From assembly GCA_018303425.1 (NCBI GenBank), contig JAGVYF010000004.1, positions 1 to 42,600 of the forward strand: a stretch of 42,600 bases of DNA, read 5' to 3'. The number at the start of each line of letters is the position of its first letter. The stretch's first letter is position 1. The translations under genes were made by a program, and so were the position numbers. Positions 33,320 through 42,006 of this stretch are shown here, piece by piece. The notes under the pieces were generated by a model that had not been told where the DNA came from, searched no databases, and was given only the letters and a program-made list of their open reading frames with translations. The stretch is from Candidatus Woesearchaeota archaeon (lineage in GTDB: Archaea; Nanobdellota; Nanobdellia; Woesearchaeales; JAGVYF01).

Positions 33320-34674
33320 TCAGAATCACCGCTAAATTCCCAAAGTTCAGCATATTCATTTTGAAAGATATTATAAAAATTATCACTATTCTTCATAAAA
33401 TAAATTAACCCTTGTTCTTCATTATCAAAATATCTTTCTCTAATATCATCATCTATCCATATATAGGTAATTTTATTTTCTTTCAGTAAATTAAGTAAAT
33501 TGTTCAAATTCCGGGGAAGCAATATTTGTTTAGTTAGTTCATAATTAGGTTCATTAAAATCATTAACCACTTCTGCGCCGCCTATGCTCCTAATCCATTC
33601 ACTTTTATCATATGTTGAAAAAACTTTTTCATTTTTATTAGCATAATCTTTTAGAACAGTTAATGATTCATATACCTCATTATTCGGGCCAGTATTTGCA
33701 ACTTCTTTAATAGAGGATATCGTAGATATCGTAAAACCAACAAGTAAGATTAACATTGTTAAGTCTTTAATGAGCAACATGTTCCATTCACGGTTTTTAA
33801 AGTGTATAAGTCCTTTAGCCGCAAAAAATGAAAATGGAAGTAATAGGAATATATTTATCCTCTTATCAAAGAAAACTGAAATTATGAATAATATTAAAGT
33901 TATGCCATATGCCTGAAAATGCATTCTTTTGTGTTTCCAAAGGCCCAATAAACCAAATATTGAAAGTATTAATGCATATATATTAAATCCTAAAACCGCG
34001 CCCAAATCTCCGATAAAGCTTGAAATCAGATTATTTCCAGCGTCGGTATAAGGCACTATCTGAAATGAAGCAATAGAAAAAATTAAAACAAATAAAAAAT
34101 AGAAAAATTGAGACTTATTTTTATCCCTCAAATATTCAAATAAACAAATGATTGAAATTAATAAACCCAAATAAAAAGAAGATAATAAAATTATTAGATA
34201 ACATATATTTTTGAATATGGTGCGGTCTTCTAAATAAAATAATGCCCCTGCCAGAACCATCATTAACCCAAATAAATATACATTTAATGTTGAACTTAAA
34301 TAAATAAAGACAGGGCTAGTAGTTAAAATTAATAAAACAATAAATCTCTCAATTAAATCCATGCCTGTTTTTTCAAAAAATTTGATTAATAACCAGAGGG
34401 TTATGTATCCCATAATTAGGGGTAAAATTTTCGCTACATTCAATGTTCCGAATATTAAACTGAACCCTGAAATAAGCAGATGAAATGGATTATATGACCT
34501 GTTTCCGGTTAAAATTGATGCAGCCATTCTTTGATGAAAATAACTTTCATATCCGATTGGCACTGAATCATAATGCACAAATCTGATGATTTGTATGACT
34601 AAAGATATAAATGTAAATAAGGAAAATAAAAAATACTTATAATTATGTTTTTCTAGTTTTAGGAACTTATGCAA
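33316..34674 (-). CDS. Polytopic membrane protein, GT-C glycosyltransferase-like (downstream copy)
   Basis: 452 residues with about ten membrane helices up to about residue 330, then a soluble C-terminal domain (about 335-452). The first outer loop holds acidic/aromatic residues (GYESYFHQRM), as in GT-C enzymes that use lipid-linked sugars. The C-terminal domain has VYESLTVLKDYANKNEKVFS and NKITYIWIDDD, which parallel its upstream neighbour. Probably adds a sugar to lipid or protein outside the membrane; exact acceptor unknown. Confidence 0.7.
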   Translation of the reverse strand: MHKFLKLEKHNYKYFLFSLFTFISLVIQIIRFVHYDSVPIGYESYFHQRMAASILTGNRSYNPFHLLISGFSLIFGTLNVAKILPLIMGYITLWLLIKFFEKTGMDLIERFIVLLILTTSPVFIYLSSTLNVYLFGLMMVLAGALFYLEDRTIFKNICYLIILLSSFYLGLLISIICLFEYLRDKNKSQFFYFLFVLIFSIASFQIVPYTDAGNNLISSFIGDLGAVLGFNIYALILSIFGLLGLWKHKRMHFQAYGITLILFIISVFFDKRINIFLLLPFSFFAAKGLIHFKNREWNMLLIKDLTMLILLVGFTISTISSIKEVANTGPNNEVYESLTVLKDYANKNEKVFSTYDKSEWIRSIGGAEVVNDFNEPNYELTKQILLPRNLNNLLNLLKENKITYIWIDDDIRERYFDNEEQGLIYFMKNSDNFYNIFQNEYAELWEFSGDSE

Positions 34675-36151
34675 CTTTTTCCACCTTACAAATTAATTCA
34701 AAAGTTAAATAATCTTCTTCACTATTAACAAGCTTAAAACATTGGTCCTCGGTATATTTAGGCATGGTCTCTTTATTCAATAATATATAATTAATTTTAT
34801 ATTTATTTAAAATCTTTACTGCCTGTACTGTTGAAGGGGTATACAATATTTGGCTGTAATCCCCATACCTTATGGAACCATCCGTTATTAAAATAAAATT
34901 ATTATCAATCATGTTTTTCCGTTCTGCAAGTTCTGTAATTAAATATCCATTTTGGATATCGGTAAAAATTACGCTGTCTACGGGAGTATTGCCTTTTATC
35001 CAATTTAGCGAATAAATTAAATCAGGGTTAACTGACTGGTCTATAATTTTGTTTTGGGCTTCGATAGTATCATTGACAGATGTAAATATAAATATTACGC
35101 AGAGGATAATTATAATTAAAAATTCTAATGAGTCAAACTTGGTTTCTCGGATTTTGGAAATGAATCTATTCAAACTTTCACCCATCAAGATTATTAATGA
35201 AAGCGCAATTAATGATAACCCGGCGTTAGGGTTTACCAATTTTAACCATGTCGTTAAAAACACCGCAATCGTGAAACCAATTATTATATTTATGCTTGAT
35301 TTGTTTACTTTAAAAGTAAATTTATATATAGTATAAATGCCAAATATTAACGGCAATAATCCAATCGCCCCGATATAAGACATAATATCGATATTTGAAA
35401 AATATTGGTTAAGCAGCGCCAATGGAATATTTTGCCATACTATGGTAGCGCCGTTCATTATCAATGCAGGTTTATACTGGACAAATAACGCTAACAACAT
35501 AAAAAAACTTGCAAAAGTTACAGTCTCAAGTTCACTTTTATTAATTATAAAACCATCAAGTTTCATTAACATAAAATAAAAAATCAAGCCAATTAAACAT
35601 AATAACGTAATTGGACTAATAAAAGGAATCATGATAGATAATATTATAAAATAGTTAAATCTTTTTTTATCTTTGATATCGATGAAAATGTAAATATAGA
35701 TAAACATTACTAAAAAAGCAAGCGAATTAATAGACCCTGTAATTAAAGTTGTATAAGTCAAAACAGGGACAAAACCTGAAACGATTGCGCAAATAAAACT
35801 TGAGACCTCGTTTTGAGTTATCTTTTTAACAATTAAATAAATTATTATTGAAATTAACGATACAAATAGATTCGGCAATAATATTAATGCAGGTGAGAGC
35901 CCTAAAAAGTAGCTAAATAAAGCCAGTATATAATAATAAATTGGGCTTACAATATCCGCCCTGCCTGAAAAGCTTAATTCATCCCATAACAGGGGGAAAC
36001 CTGTTTTGAGTATATTATTTACTTGTTTCGTTTCATAATAAGCCCCATAACTCAAATTATCTGCATTAAATGCAAAATATAATTTAACTCCTAATATGAA
36101 TAGGAATAAAGTTAATAATAAGATTTTTTCATATTTTTGGATTATAATCAT
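34667..36151 (-). CDS. Polytopic membrane protein, GT-C glycosyltransferase-like (upstream copy)
   Basis: 494 residues with ten or more membrane helices and a C-terminal soluble domain (about 375-494). The region SLNWIKGNTPVDSVIFTDIQNGYLITELAERKNM resembles the domain of archaeal GT-C/Stt3-like proteins (al-W--nTP-ds-v--d---G---el--R). An acidic first loop (SYGAYYETKQ) is present. Overlaps the next gene by 8 nt. First gene of a four-gene minus-strand operon whose TATA box lies between it and radB. Confidence 0.7.
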   Translation of the reverse strand: MIIIQKYEKILLLTLFLFILGVKLYFAFNADNLSYGAYYETKQVNNILKTGFPLLWDELSFSGRADIVSPIYYYILALFSYFLGLSPALILLPNLFVSLISIIIYLIVKKITQNEVSSFICAIVSGFVPVLTYTTLITGSINSLAFLVMFIYIYIFIDIKDKKRFNYFIILSIMIPFISPITLLCLIGLIFYFMLMKLDGFIINKSELETVTFASFFMLLALFVQYKPALIMNGATIVWQNIPLALLNQYFSNIDIMSYIGAIGLLPLIFGIYTIYKFTFKVNKSSINIIIGFTIAVFLTTWLKLVNPNAGLSLIALSLIILMGESLNRFISKIRETKFDSLEFLIIIILCVIFIFTSVNDTIEAQNKIIDQSVNPDLIYSLNWIKGNTPVDSVIFTDIQNGYLITELAERKNMIDNNFILITDGSIRYGDYSQILYTPSTVQAVKILNKYKINYILLNKETMPKYTEDQCFKLVNSEEDYLTFELICKVEKVA

Positions 36152-36231
36152 AAAATATTATCCTTTAATTAAGAAGTATATTTATAGATTACGAAATAAT
36201 TATATAAAGAGTGTGGATCTGAAATCAGATG
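36152..36231. promoter_or_regulatory. Divergent promoters and start-codon inverted repeat of radB
   Basis: For radB, TTATATAAAG (36200-36209) is about 25 nt before ATG 36229 (leaderless). For the glycosyltransferase operon a box reading CTATAAATATAC on the minus strand (about 36176-36187) faces the other way; the two boxes lie about 20 bp apart. ATCTGA (36217-36222) and TCAGAT (36225-36230) form an inverted repeat whose right arm includes the AT of the radB ATG. Confidence 0.6.
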
Positions 36232-36948
36232 GAAAAATTAACATCTGGCTCTGAGGCTATTGACAACCTGTTAAATGGAGGCTATGACAAAACAATTATA
36301 ACTGTAATTTATGGTCCATCTAGTTCAGGTAAAACATGTTTATGCTTGTTAGCTGCTATTGAGACAGTAAAAAATAATAAAAAAGTAATATTTGTTGACA
36401 CAGAAGGCGGTTTTTCCGTAGAAAGGGCGCAACAGCTTTATTCTGATTTTCCTTATAAACTTGACAATTTTATATTTTTCAAGCCAACCTCATTCCAGCA
36501 ACAAAAAATTGCTCTTCAAAGTATTTCATTATTGCTTTCTCAAAACATAGGATTAATAATAATAGATTCAATTGCGATGTTTTATAGGCTAGAGATAGGC
36601 TTAGCACAAGATTATTCTGAAATTAATCGTGAACTAACACAACAACTTATAAGCTTATTAAAAATTGCAAGAGAAAAAGAAATACCTATTTTAATTACTA
36701 ATCAAGTATATGCTGATTTTGAGAATAGGAATGAGGTAAAAATGGTTGGCGGGGATTTAATTAAGTATACCAGTAAATGCATTATTGAACTAAAAAAATT
36801 TAGTCATTTTCGTAAGGCGATTATTAAAAAACACCTGGCAATTGAAGAAGGTAAGAATATTGATTTTATTATTAAATCAGATAAAATCGATTTCAAAGAT
36901 TATAGTGTTTTATCAGAAAATGATGACCTAAAACCGAAGATTTTATAA
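36229..36948 (+). CDS. radB: RadB recombinase paralogue
   Basis: 239 residues, single RecA core without the N-terminal HhH domain of RadA. LTSGSEAIDNLLNGGYDK start, Walker A GPSSSGKT (29-36), VIFVDTEGGFS and Walker B LIIIDS (108-113), then the L1/L2 region (VYADFEN, MVGGDLIKYTSKCIIELKK). Assists homologous recombination with RadA and Hjc. The next TATA box (for uS13) overlaps its stop codon. Confidence 0.96.
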   Translation: MEKLTSGSEAIDNLLNGGYDKTIITVIYGPSSSGKTCLCLLAAIETVKNNKKVIFVDTEGGFSVERAQQLYSDFPYKLDNFIFFKPTSFQQQKIALQSISLLLSQNIGLIIIDSIAMFYRLEIGLAQDYSEINRELTQQLISLLKIAREKEIPILITNQVYADFENRNEVKMVGGDLIKYTSKCIIELKKFSHFRKAIIKKHLAIEEGKNIDFIIKSDKIDFKDYSVLSENDDLKPKIL

Positions 36949-37046
36949 AGGGCCTATTTATTCTTTGTATAAAGCCCGAGTTAACGCGCATAGGGTCTAC
37001 GGAAAACTATACTTAACCGTATTCGCGTCTTCTTGGTGTTTTATAG
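36941..37046 (+). promoter_or_regulatory. Promoter and structured leader of the uS13 operon
   Basis: TATA box TTTTATAAAG (36941-36950) overlaps the radB stop; the start is predicted near 36970. The leader contains ACGCG (36984-36988) paired with CGCGT (37024-37028), enclosing ACGG/CCGT (36999-37002 with 37017-37020). GTTAA (36980-36984) and TTAAC (37013-37017) give an alternative pairing. A separate hairpin GGGC/GCCC plus TTTAT/ATAAA (about 36950-36976) may end the radB message. Confidence 0.5.
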
Positions 37047-37535
37047 ATGATAAAAATGGCAGAATCAACAAATTTCAAATATATTATACGTATAGTAAAT
37101 ACGGATCTCGAGGGCAGTAAAGATATAGCTACATCATTAAGGAAAATTAAGGGGGTTAGTTTTATGTTTGCTAATTTAATCTGTAACTTAACTTCAATTG
37201 ATAAATCTAAAAAAACTGGAGAATTAACTGATAAAGAAATTGAACAATTAAATTCAGTGTTAAAAGAACCTTTAAAGTATAAAGTTCCAAGATGGATGTT
37301 AAATCGTAGAAAAGATCCTGAAGAAGCTCAAGATATCCACTTAATTTCTACAGATGTAAAATTTGTTCAAGAAAATGATATTAAACAACTTAAAAAAATT
37401 AAATGTTATAAAGGCATCAGACATATACAAAATTTGCCTGTAAGAGGTCAAAGCACTAAAGCCCATTTTAGAAAAAGGGGAAATAGAGCATTAGGTGTTA
37501 AAAAGGCTAAAGGAAGTAAAAAATCAAGTAAATAA
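37047..37535 (+). CDS. rps13: Ribosomal protein uS13
   Basis: 162 residues. IIRIVNTDLEGSKDIATSLRKIKGVSFMFANLIC, YKVPRWMLNRRKDPE, CYKGIRHIQNLPVRGQSTKAHFRKRG: archaeal uS13, binding the 30S head. ATG 37047 (MIKMAES) or ATG 37056 (MAES) could be the start; GGTG at about 37035 favours the first or is shared. Confidence 0.97.
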   Translation: MIKMAESTNFKYIIRIVNTDLEGSKDIATSLRKIKGVSFMFANLICNLTSIDKSKKTGELTDKEIEQLNSVLKEPLKYKVPRWMLNRRKDPEEAQDIHLISTDVKFVQENDIKQLKKIKCYKGIRHIQNLPVRGQSTKAHFRKRGNRALGVKKAKGSKKSSK

Positions 37536-37550
37536 ATTATAATGAAATAT

Positions 37551-37583
37551 GGGACAATGAAAATTAAAAATTTTTCAGGTCCT
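37551..37583 (+). promoter_or_regulatory. Hairpin between uS13 and uS4
   Basis: GGGAC (37551-37555) pairs with GTCCT (37579-37583, one G-U), and TGAAAA (37558-37563) pairs with TTTTCA (37572-37577) inside. The uS4 RBS GAGG follows at about 37591. uS4 represses its own operon in bacteria, so a control role is thinkable, but a plain intercistronic stem is equally possible. Confidence 0.4.
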
Positions 37584-37601
37584 AATTTATGAGGAATCAA
37601 C

Positions 37602-38222
37602 ATGGGAGATCCAAAAAAAAATAGAAAAAAATACCAAACTCCGACTACCGCATGGAGTAAAAGCAGGATTGAAGAGGAAGCTGTATTAGTTAAAGAGTTT
37701 GGATTTAAAAATAAAAAAGAAATTTGGAAAGTTGAATCCCTTTTAAGAAAGTTTACCAGAACGGCAAGACATTTAATTTCTGCGGAAGGTAAACAAGCAG
37801 AGATTGAAACAGGGCATTTGTTAAATAAATTAGTTATTTTAGGCTTAATTGAACCAAATTCACAACTGGATAAAGTGCTTGATATTAACCTGAACAGTTT
37901 AGCTTCAAGAAGATTACAGTCAATTTTATGTAAAAGGAATCTTGCCAGAACAGTTAAACAAGCAAGACAATTTGTAACTCACCGCCATGTAATGGTCGGT
38001 AACAAAGTAATTACATCTCCTTCATATCTTGTTTCAAAACAAGAAGAAGAATTAATTAAATTTGTAGATAATTCAACTTTAGCAAAACCGGATCATCCGG
38101 AAAGAGTGGATAAATCTATTAAAGCTGAACTTCAAAAAATTGTCAAAACTGGAGTTAAGTCTGAAAAATCATTTACAAAAGAAATTGACAAAACAACTGA
38201 AAAAGTCGAGGTTTCAGAATAA
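37602..38222 (+). CDS. rps4: Ribosomal protein uS4
   Basis: 206 residues. Archaeal start [26 protein letters not shown]4 RNA-binding domain [49 protein letters not shown] charged tail (about 178-206) follows. A 16S-binding assembly initiator. TAATG junction with uS11. Confidence 0.97.
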   Translation: MGDPKKNRKKYQTPTTAWSKSRIEEEAVLVKEFGFKNKKEIWKVESLLRKFTRTARHLISAEGKQAEIETGHLLNKLVILGLIEPNSQLDKVLDINLNSLASRRLQSILCKRNLARTVKQARQFVTHRHVMVGNKVITSPSYLVSKQEEELIKFVDNSTLAKPDHPERVDKSIKAELQKIVKTGVKSEKSFTKEIDKTTEKVEVSE

Positions 38223-38689
38223 TGGATGAAGATTCAAGAAAACCAAGGACGGAAAAAATGAACAGAGGCAATGTGGGTCAAAGACCAATATCAAAAAGAA
38301 CAGAAGATAATTGGGGTATTGCGCATATTTATTCATCATATAATGATACAATTATCCATATAACAGATATAACTGGATCAGAGAGTATCGCTAGATCGTC
38401 TGGCGGCCAAGTTGTAAAAGCCCACCGTATGGAATCTTCACCAACTGCAGCAATGATGGCTGCTAAAAAAGCCGCAGAAATCGCTAAAGAAAAAGGTGTA
38501 AATGCATTACATGTAAAAATTAAAGCTCCAGGAGGACATAATGGCCCAAATAATCCTGGTCCTGGCGCACAGGCAGCTGTCCGGGCATTGTCAAGAATGG
38601 GACTAAAAATAGGCATTATTGAAGATGTTACTCCCTTACCCCATGATGGATGCAGAAAAAAAGGAGGAAGGAGGGGCAGGAGAGTATGA
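38222..38689 (+). CDS. rps11: Ribosomal protein uS11
   Basis: 155 residues. [74 protein letters not shown] and the end [20 protein letters not shown]. Platform protein of the 30S subunit. GAGG (38208-38211) precedes ATG 38222; a second in-frame ATG at 38258 is less well placed. Its last bases provide the purine-rich RBS for rpoD. Confidence 0.97.
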   Translation: MDEDSRKPRTEKMNRGNVGQRPISKRTEDNWGIAHIYSSYNDTIIHITDITGSESIARSSGGQVVKAHRMESSPTAAMMAAKKAAEIAKEKGVNALHVKIKAPGGHNGPNNPGPGAQAAVRALSRMGLKIGIIEDVTPLPHDGCRKKGGRRGRRV

Positions 38690-39474
38690 ATATTAAAATT
38701 ATTTCAAAGGATAAAGAAAAATTTTCATTTATCTTGTCAGGGGTTAAACCTAGTTTTGCAAATGCAATTAGGAGATCGATGATTGACGAAGTGCCAACAA
38801 TGGCAATTGAAAATATTGAAATTAGAAAAAACAATTCAGCATTATATGATGAAGTTTTGGCGCATAGGCTTGGCTTAGTTGTATTAAATACAGACTTAAA
38901 ATCCTACAATCTTCCGGAAAAATGCAAATGCAATGGTGAAGGATGCGCAAGATGTCAGGTGGAAATAGTATTGAAAGTTAAAGGTCCAAGAATTGTTTAT
39001 GCTTCGGATCTTAAACCAAAAGACCCAAAAATAACGCCTGCTCAACCTGAATCAGTAATTGCTAAAATTTTGAAAGGTCAAGACATTGAACTTATTGCAA
39101 CCGCAGTATTAGGAAAAGGAAGAGACCACGCCAAATGGGCCCCATGTTTGGCAATTTATAAAAACGAACCAGTAATTAACATAGGAAACGTTAGTAATGT
39201 TGAGGAAGTTGCAGCAAAGTGCCCTCTTAATTTATTTGAAATAAAATCAGGAAAATTAAAACTCATTAAAGATTATGAACTAGCATGCCATTTATGTGAA
39301 GCCTGTCAAGATGAAAGCAACGGAAAAATAAAAGTTTCATATAAAGAAGACACATTTATATTTACAGTTGAACCTTGGGGTCAGCTTGATGTTAAGGATA
39401 TATTAAAAAGAGCAGTAGATGAGCTTGACGAAAAATCCGAAGAATTCGTTAAGTTGGTAAAAGCGCTAAAGTAG
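38686..39474 (+). CDS. rpoD: RNA polymerase subunit D (Rpb3-like)
   Basis: 262 residues from ATG 38686, chosen over 38650 because of the ATGA overlap with uS11 and the family start [19 protein letters not shown]. Dimerisation core: [36 protein letters not shown]. Two Cys groups: [11 protein letters not shown] (Cys80, 82, 87, 90) and a ferredoxin-like set, Cys179 (KCPLNLFEI) with Cys201, 204, 207 (CHLCEAC). The second matches the Fe-S domain known in subunit D of Sulfolobus and others, so an Fe-S cluster is likely. Assembles the RNAP core with subunit L. Confidence 0.97.
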   Translation: MNIKIISKDKEKFSFILSGVKPSFANAIRRSMIDEVPTMAIENIEIRKNNSALYDEVLAHRLGLVVLNTDLKSYNLPEKCKCNGEGCARCQVEIVLKVKGPRIVYASDLKPKDPKITPAQPESVIAKILKGQDIELIATAVLGKGRDHAKWAPCLAIYKNEPVINIGNVSNVEEVAAKCPLNLFEIKSGKLKLIKDYELACHLCEACQDESNGKIKVSYKEDTFIFTVEPWGQLDVKDILKRAVDELDEKSEEFVKLVKALK

Positions 39475-39530
39475 GCATAATCACAATTAAATTTGTAGAG
39501 GGCTGTGTTCCGTATCCCTTAACAGTGTTT

Positions 39531-39660
39531 GCGGGGGTGCCGGAGTGGTCAAACGGACTAGGTTGAGGCAGTGAAAATTAAATGTTTTCAGGGTTTAAAT
39601 CCCAAACTTCAAATGCCTAGTAGCTTAGTGCTTGCGCGAGTTCGAACCTCGTCTCCCGCA
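39531..39660 (+). tRNA. tRNA-Leu(GAG): tRNA-Leu (GAG) with a 46-nt intron
   Basis: Acceptor GCGGGGG (39531-39537) pairs with CTCCCGC (39653-39659); discriminator A73 (39660); D-stem CCG/CGG; anticodon stem CTAGG (39558-39562) with CCTAG (39616-39620); anticodon GAG (39565-39567); a 15-nt type II variable arm with AGC/GCT; T-stem GCGAG/CTCGT around TTCGAAC. CCA is not encoded. Mature length 84 nt. Long variable arm plus A73 and GAG identify leucine. It sits between rpoD and eL18; as I recall, a tRNA-Leu in this place is also known from Haloarcula. Confidence 0.95.
39569..39614 (+). other. Intron of tRNA-Leu, position 37/38
   Basis: A canonical bulge-helix-bulge can be drawn: 5' bulge G36-G37|C, central helix TTGA (39563-39566) with TCAA (39609-39612), 3' bulge AT|G (39613-39615), and an intron helix starting AGT/ACT. 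This is the substrate form for archaeal tRNA splicing endonuclease. Inside, TGAAAA/TTTTCA gives another hairpin. Confidence 0.85.
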
Positions 39661-39691
39661 TATTAAAATAAAAAATAATTAAAATAAAAAA

Positions 39692-40045
39692 ATGACATCA
39701 ACAAATGAACACCTTATCTCCTTAATTAAGGAGTTAAAAACAAAATCATTAACTGAAAAAGTCAAGCTTTGGAAAAGGCTTGCAGAGGATTTAAGTAGAA
39801 GCACTAGAAGCAGAAGAATAGTTAATTTGATTAAAATTGTAGAATACGCTAAACCGGGTGAAACTGTTGTTGTTCCTGGAAAGGTATTAGGTTTAGGTGA
39901 AGTTACACAAAAAGTTGATGTGGCCGCTTATCAATTTTCAATATCAGCTGTTGAAAAGATTAAACTGGCTGGGGGCAATACCCTCTCTTTATGGGAACTT
40001 ATGGAAAAAAACCCAAAGGCAAATAAAGTGAGGATTATTGGTTAA
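39692..40045 (+). CDS. rpl18e: Ribosomal protein eL18
   Basis: 117 residues. IKELKTKSLTEKVKLWKRLAEDLSRSTRSRRIVNLIKI, VPGKVLGLGEVTQKVDVAAYQFSISAVEKI and the end NPKANKVRIIG match archaeal eL18. No Shine-Dalgarno: only AT-rich sequence separates it from the tRNA 3' end 31 nt upstream, so its mRNA end may arise by tRNA processing. Confidence 0.97.
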   Translation: MTSTNEHLISLIKELKTKSLTEKVKLWKRLAEDLSRSTRSRRIVNLIKIVEYAKPGETVVVPGKVLGLGEVTQKVDVAAYQFSISAVEKIKLAGGNTLSLWELMEKNPKANKVRIIG

Positions 40046-40090
40046 GGGATAAAAATTAAAAATAACTTTAAAAATTCAGAGACATTTAAA

Positions 40091-40510
40091 ATGATTATCG
40101 ACGGAAAAAATCAAATACTTGGAAGATTAGCATCTTTTGCAGCAAAGCAAGCATTATTAGGCAAAAAAGTTAATGTAATTAATTGTGAAGATGTTATAAT
40201 CTCCGGCAGAAAAAACATAGTATTTGAAAAATATAAGAAAATTGACGATATGGGTATTCAACCGCGTAAAGGTCCATTTCAACCTAAAATGCCGGATAGA
40301 TTCGTAAGAAAGGTTATTAAAAGAATGCTGCCTATTGATAGGACAAGGGGACTGGATGCATTCCACAATGTCATGTGTTATATTGGTACGCCTGACGAAT
40401 TTAAAAATATGGAAATTACAAATGTTAATGCTAATGCATCAAAATTATCAACTTTAAACATGGTGAGAGTTGGAGAAATTTGCAAAGAATTAGGCGGGAA
40501 AAAATGGTAA
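40091..40510 (+). CDS. rpl13: Ribosomal protein uL13
   Basis: 139 residues. IDGKNQILGRLASFAAKQALLGKKVNVINCEDVIISGRK, PRKGPFQPKMPDRFVRKVIKRMLPIDRTRGLDAF and the end TLNMVRVGEICKELGGKKW are archaeal uL13. No clear RBS. The 3' end overlaps uS9 by 7 nt. Confidence 0.97.
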   Translation: MIIDGKNQILGRLASFAAKQALLGKKVNVINCEDVIISGRKNIVFEKYKKIDDMGIQPRKGPFQPKMPDRFVRKVIKRMLPIDRTRGLDAFHNVMCYIGTPDEFKNMEITNVNANASKLSTLNMVRVGEICKELGGKKW

Positions 40511-40899
40511 AAATAATTCAAACATCCGGAAGAAGAAAAACTGCAATTGCAAGAGCAACATTACAAGCAGGAACAGGAGTTGTAAGATTTAATAATCAAG
40601 TTATTGATTTCATAGAACCTAAATTATTAAGATTAAAGCTTCAGGAACCATTATTTTTTGCAAAAAAAGTGGCCGACAAATTAAATATATCAATAAAAAC
40701 CCATGGTGGGGGATATTTAGGTCAGATTGAAGCTGCCCGTCTTGCAATGGCAAGAGGTCTTGTTGTATATGACAAAAAATTAGAAAAAACTTTTTTAGAT
40801 TATGATAGGCATTTATTAGTTGCTGATATAAGAAGAAAAGAACAGCGTAAACCTAACGATTCAAAAGCAAGAGCAAAAAGACAAAAATCGTACAGGTAG
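40504..40899 (+). CDS. rps9: Ribosomal protein uS9
   Basis: 131 residues from ATG 40504; the longer frame from 40480 is inside uL13 and lacks family similarity before MVKIIQTSGRRKTAIARATL. HGGGYLGQIEAARLAMARGLV and the basic tail RKPNDSKARAKRQKSYR, whose last residues reach the P-site tRNA. rpoN and rpoK usually follow in archaea; here uS12 follows after 32 nt. Confidence 0.97.
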   Translation: MVKIIQTSGRRKTAIARATLQAGTGVVRFNNQVIDFIEPKLLRLKLQEPLFFAKKVADKLNISIKTHGGGYLGQIEAARLAMARGLVVYDKKLEKTFLDYDRHLLVADIRRKEQRKPNDSKARAKRQKSYR

Positions 40900-40931
40900 A
40901 TTTATAATTCAAAGAGGATTCACAATACAAA

Positions 40932-41351
40932 ATGGCAAAAAAATCTCGTGGATTAAACGCAGGAATCAAGCTTAAAGAGAGAAGAAAAGTTTCAAAAAAA
41001 CCTAGAAGGTCAGCATTAAAGAAAAAGACCGATCCATTACAAGGAGCTTCCCAGGCAAAAGGCATTGTGCTTGAAAAGGTACAAAGAGAAGCTAAACAAC
41101 CAAACTCTGCAATGAGGCGTTGCGCAAGAGTCCAGCTTGTCAAGAATGGCATACAGATTACTGCATTTATTCCGGGCATGGGCGCATCTAAACTTGTAGA
41201 TGAACACGATGAAGTTATCGTTGAATGCATTGGCGGAAAAATGGGTCGTTCAAAAGGAGATATCCCTGGTGTCAGGTGGCAAGTTATTAAAGTAAACGAC
41301 CAATCACTTAGAGGATTATTAAGCGGCAAGTTAGAAAAAGCGAGGAAATAA
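40932..41351 (+). CDS. rps12: Ribosomal protein uS12
   Basis: 139 residues. [84 protein letters not shown]. Decoding-centre protein. The loop usually PGDGA in archaea reads PGMGA. In most archaea uS12 and uS7 belong to the rpoBA-nusA-L30e unit; here they follow uS9. Confidence 0.97.
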   Translation: MAKKSRGLNAGIKLKERRKVSKKPRRSALKKKTDPLQGASQAKGIVLEKVQREAKQPNSAMRRCARVQLVKNGIQITAFIPGMGASKLVDEHDEVIVECIGGKMGRSKGDIPGVRWQVIKVNDQSLRGLLSGKLEKARK

Positions 41352-41403
41352 AAATAATTATCGGTTTTTAATATTCAAGATTTTAAACAAATAAGGTTGA
41401 AAA

Positions 41404-42006
41404 ATGACAGAAATATTAGCATTTAACAGATGGTCAACAAATGGAATTATAGTAAAAGATCCAGGATTAGCCAGATATATTAATTTAGATCCAAAGATTG
41501 TGCCAAAAACAAATGCTAGATGGATTGGTAGACAATTCCATAAATCTAAAACATTTATTGTTGAAAGATTAATCAATAGAATTAGAGTAACCGGACATAA
41601 GTCTAAGCAGCATCATTTTAAAACTTCGGGACATATGGCTACGCAGGGCATCAATGCATATAACATTATTGAAAAAGTATTTTTAAGAATAGAAAAACAA
41701 ACTAAAGAAAATCCAATAAAAGTTTTCGTTAAAGCTATTGAAAATGCAGCCCCAAGAGAGGAAATTGTTACAATTGAATATGGGGGAGCGCGTTACCCTA
41801 AAGCCGTTGATTCTTCACCTCAGAGAAGAATTGACTTAGTATTAAAATTAATCTCACAAGGTTCATATCATAAATCTTTTAATTCTAAAAAGTCAATTGT
41901 TGATACTTTATCAGAAGAAATTGTGAACGCTTATAATTCAAGCCCTAATTCCGCAGTCATTGCTAAGAAAAACGAACTTGAAAGACAAGCAGACAGTTCA
42001 AGGTAA
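41404..42006 (+). CDS. rps7: Ribosomal protein uS7
   Basis: 200 residues. FNRWSTNGIIVKDPGLARYINLDPKIVPKTNARWIGRQFHKSK start, then ENAAPREEIVTIEYGGARYPKAVDSSPQRRIDLVLKLISQGSYHKSFNSKKSIVDTL. Organises the 30S head. AAGG (about 41393-41396) precedes the ATG. EF-1A and uS10, which usually follow, are not present; the strand carries no further gene up to the window edge. Confidence 0.97.
   Translation: MTEILAFNRWSTNGIIVKDPGLARYINLDPKIVPKTNARWIGRQFHKSKTFIVERLINRIRVTGHKSKQHHFKTSGHMATQGINAYNIIEKVFLRIEKQTKENPIKVFVKAIENAAPREEIVTIEYGGARYPKAVDSSPQRRIDLVLKLISQGSYHKSFNSKKSIVDTLSEEIVNAYNSSPNSAVIAKKNELERQADSSR

Noticed and set aside
31376-36151. Insertion-sequence origin of the glycosylation island
   Set aside because: No transposase, terminal inverted repeats or target duplications were found at its ends.
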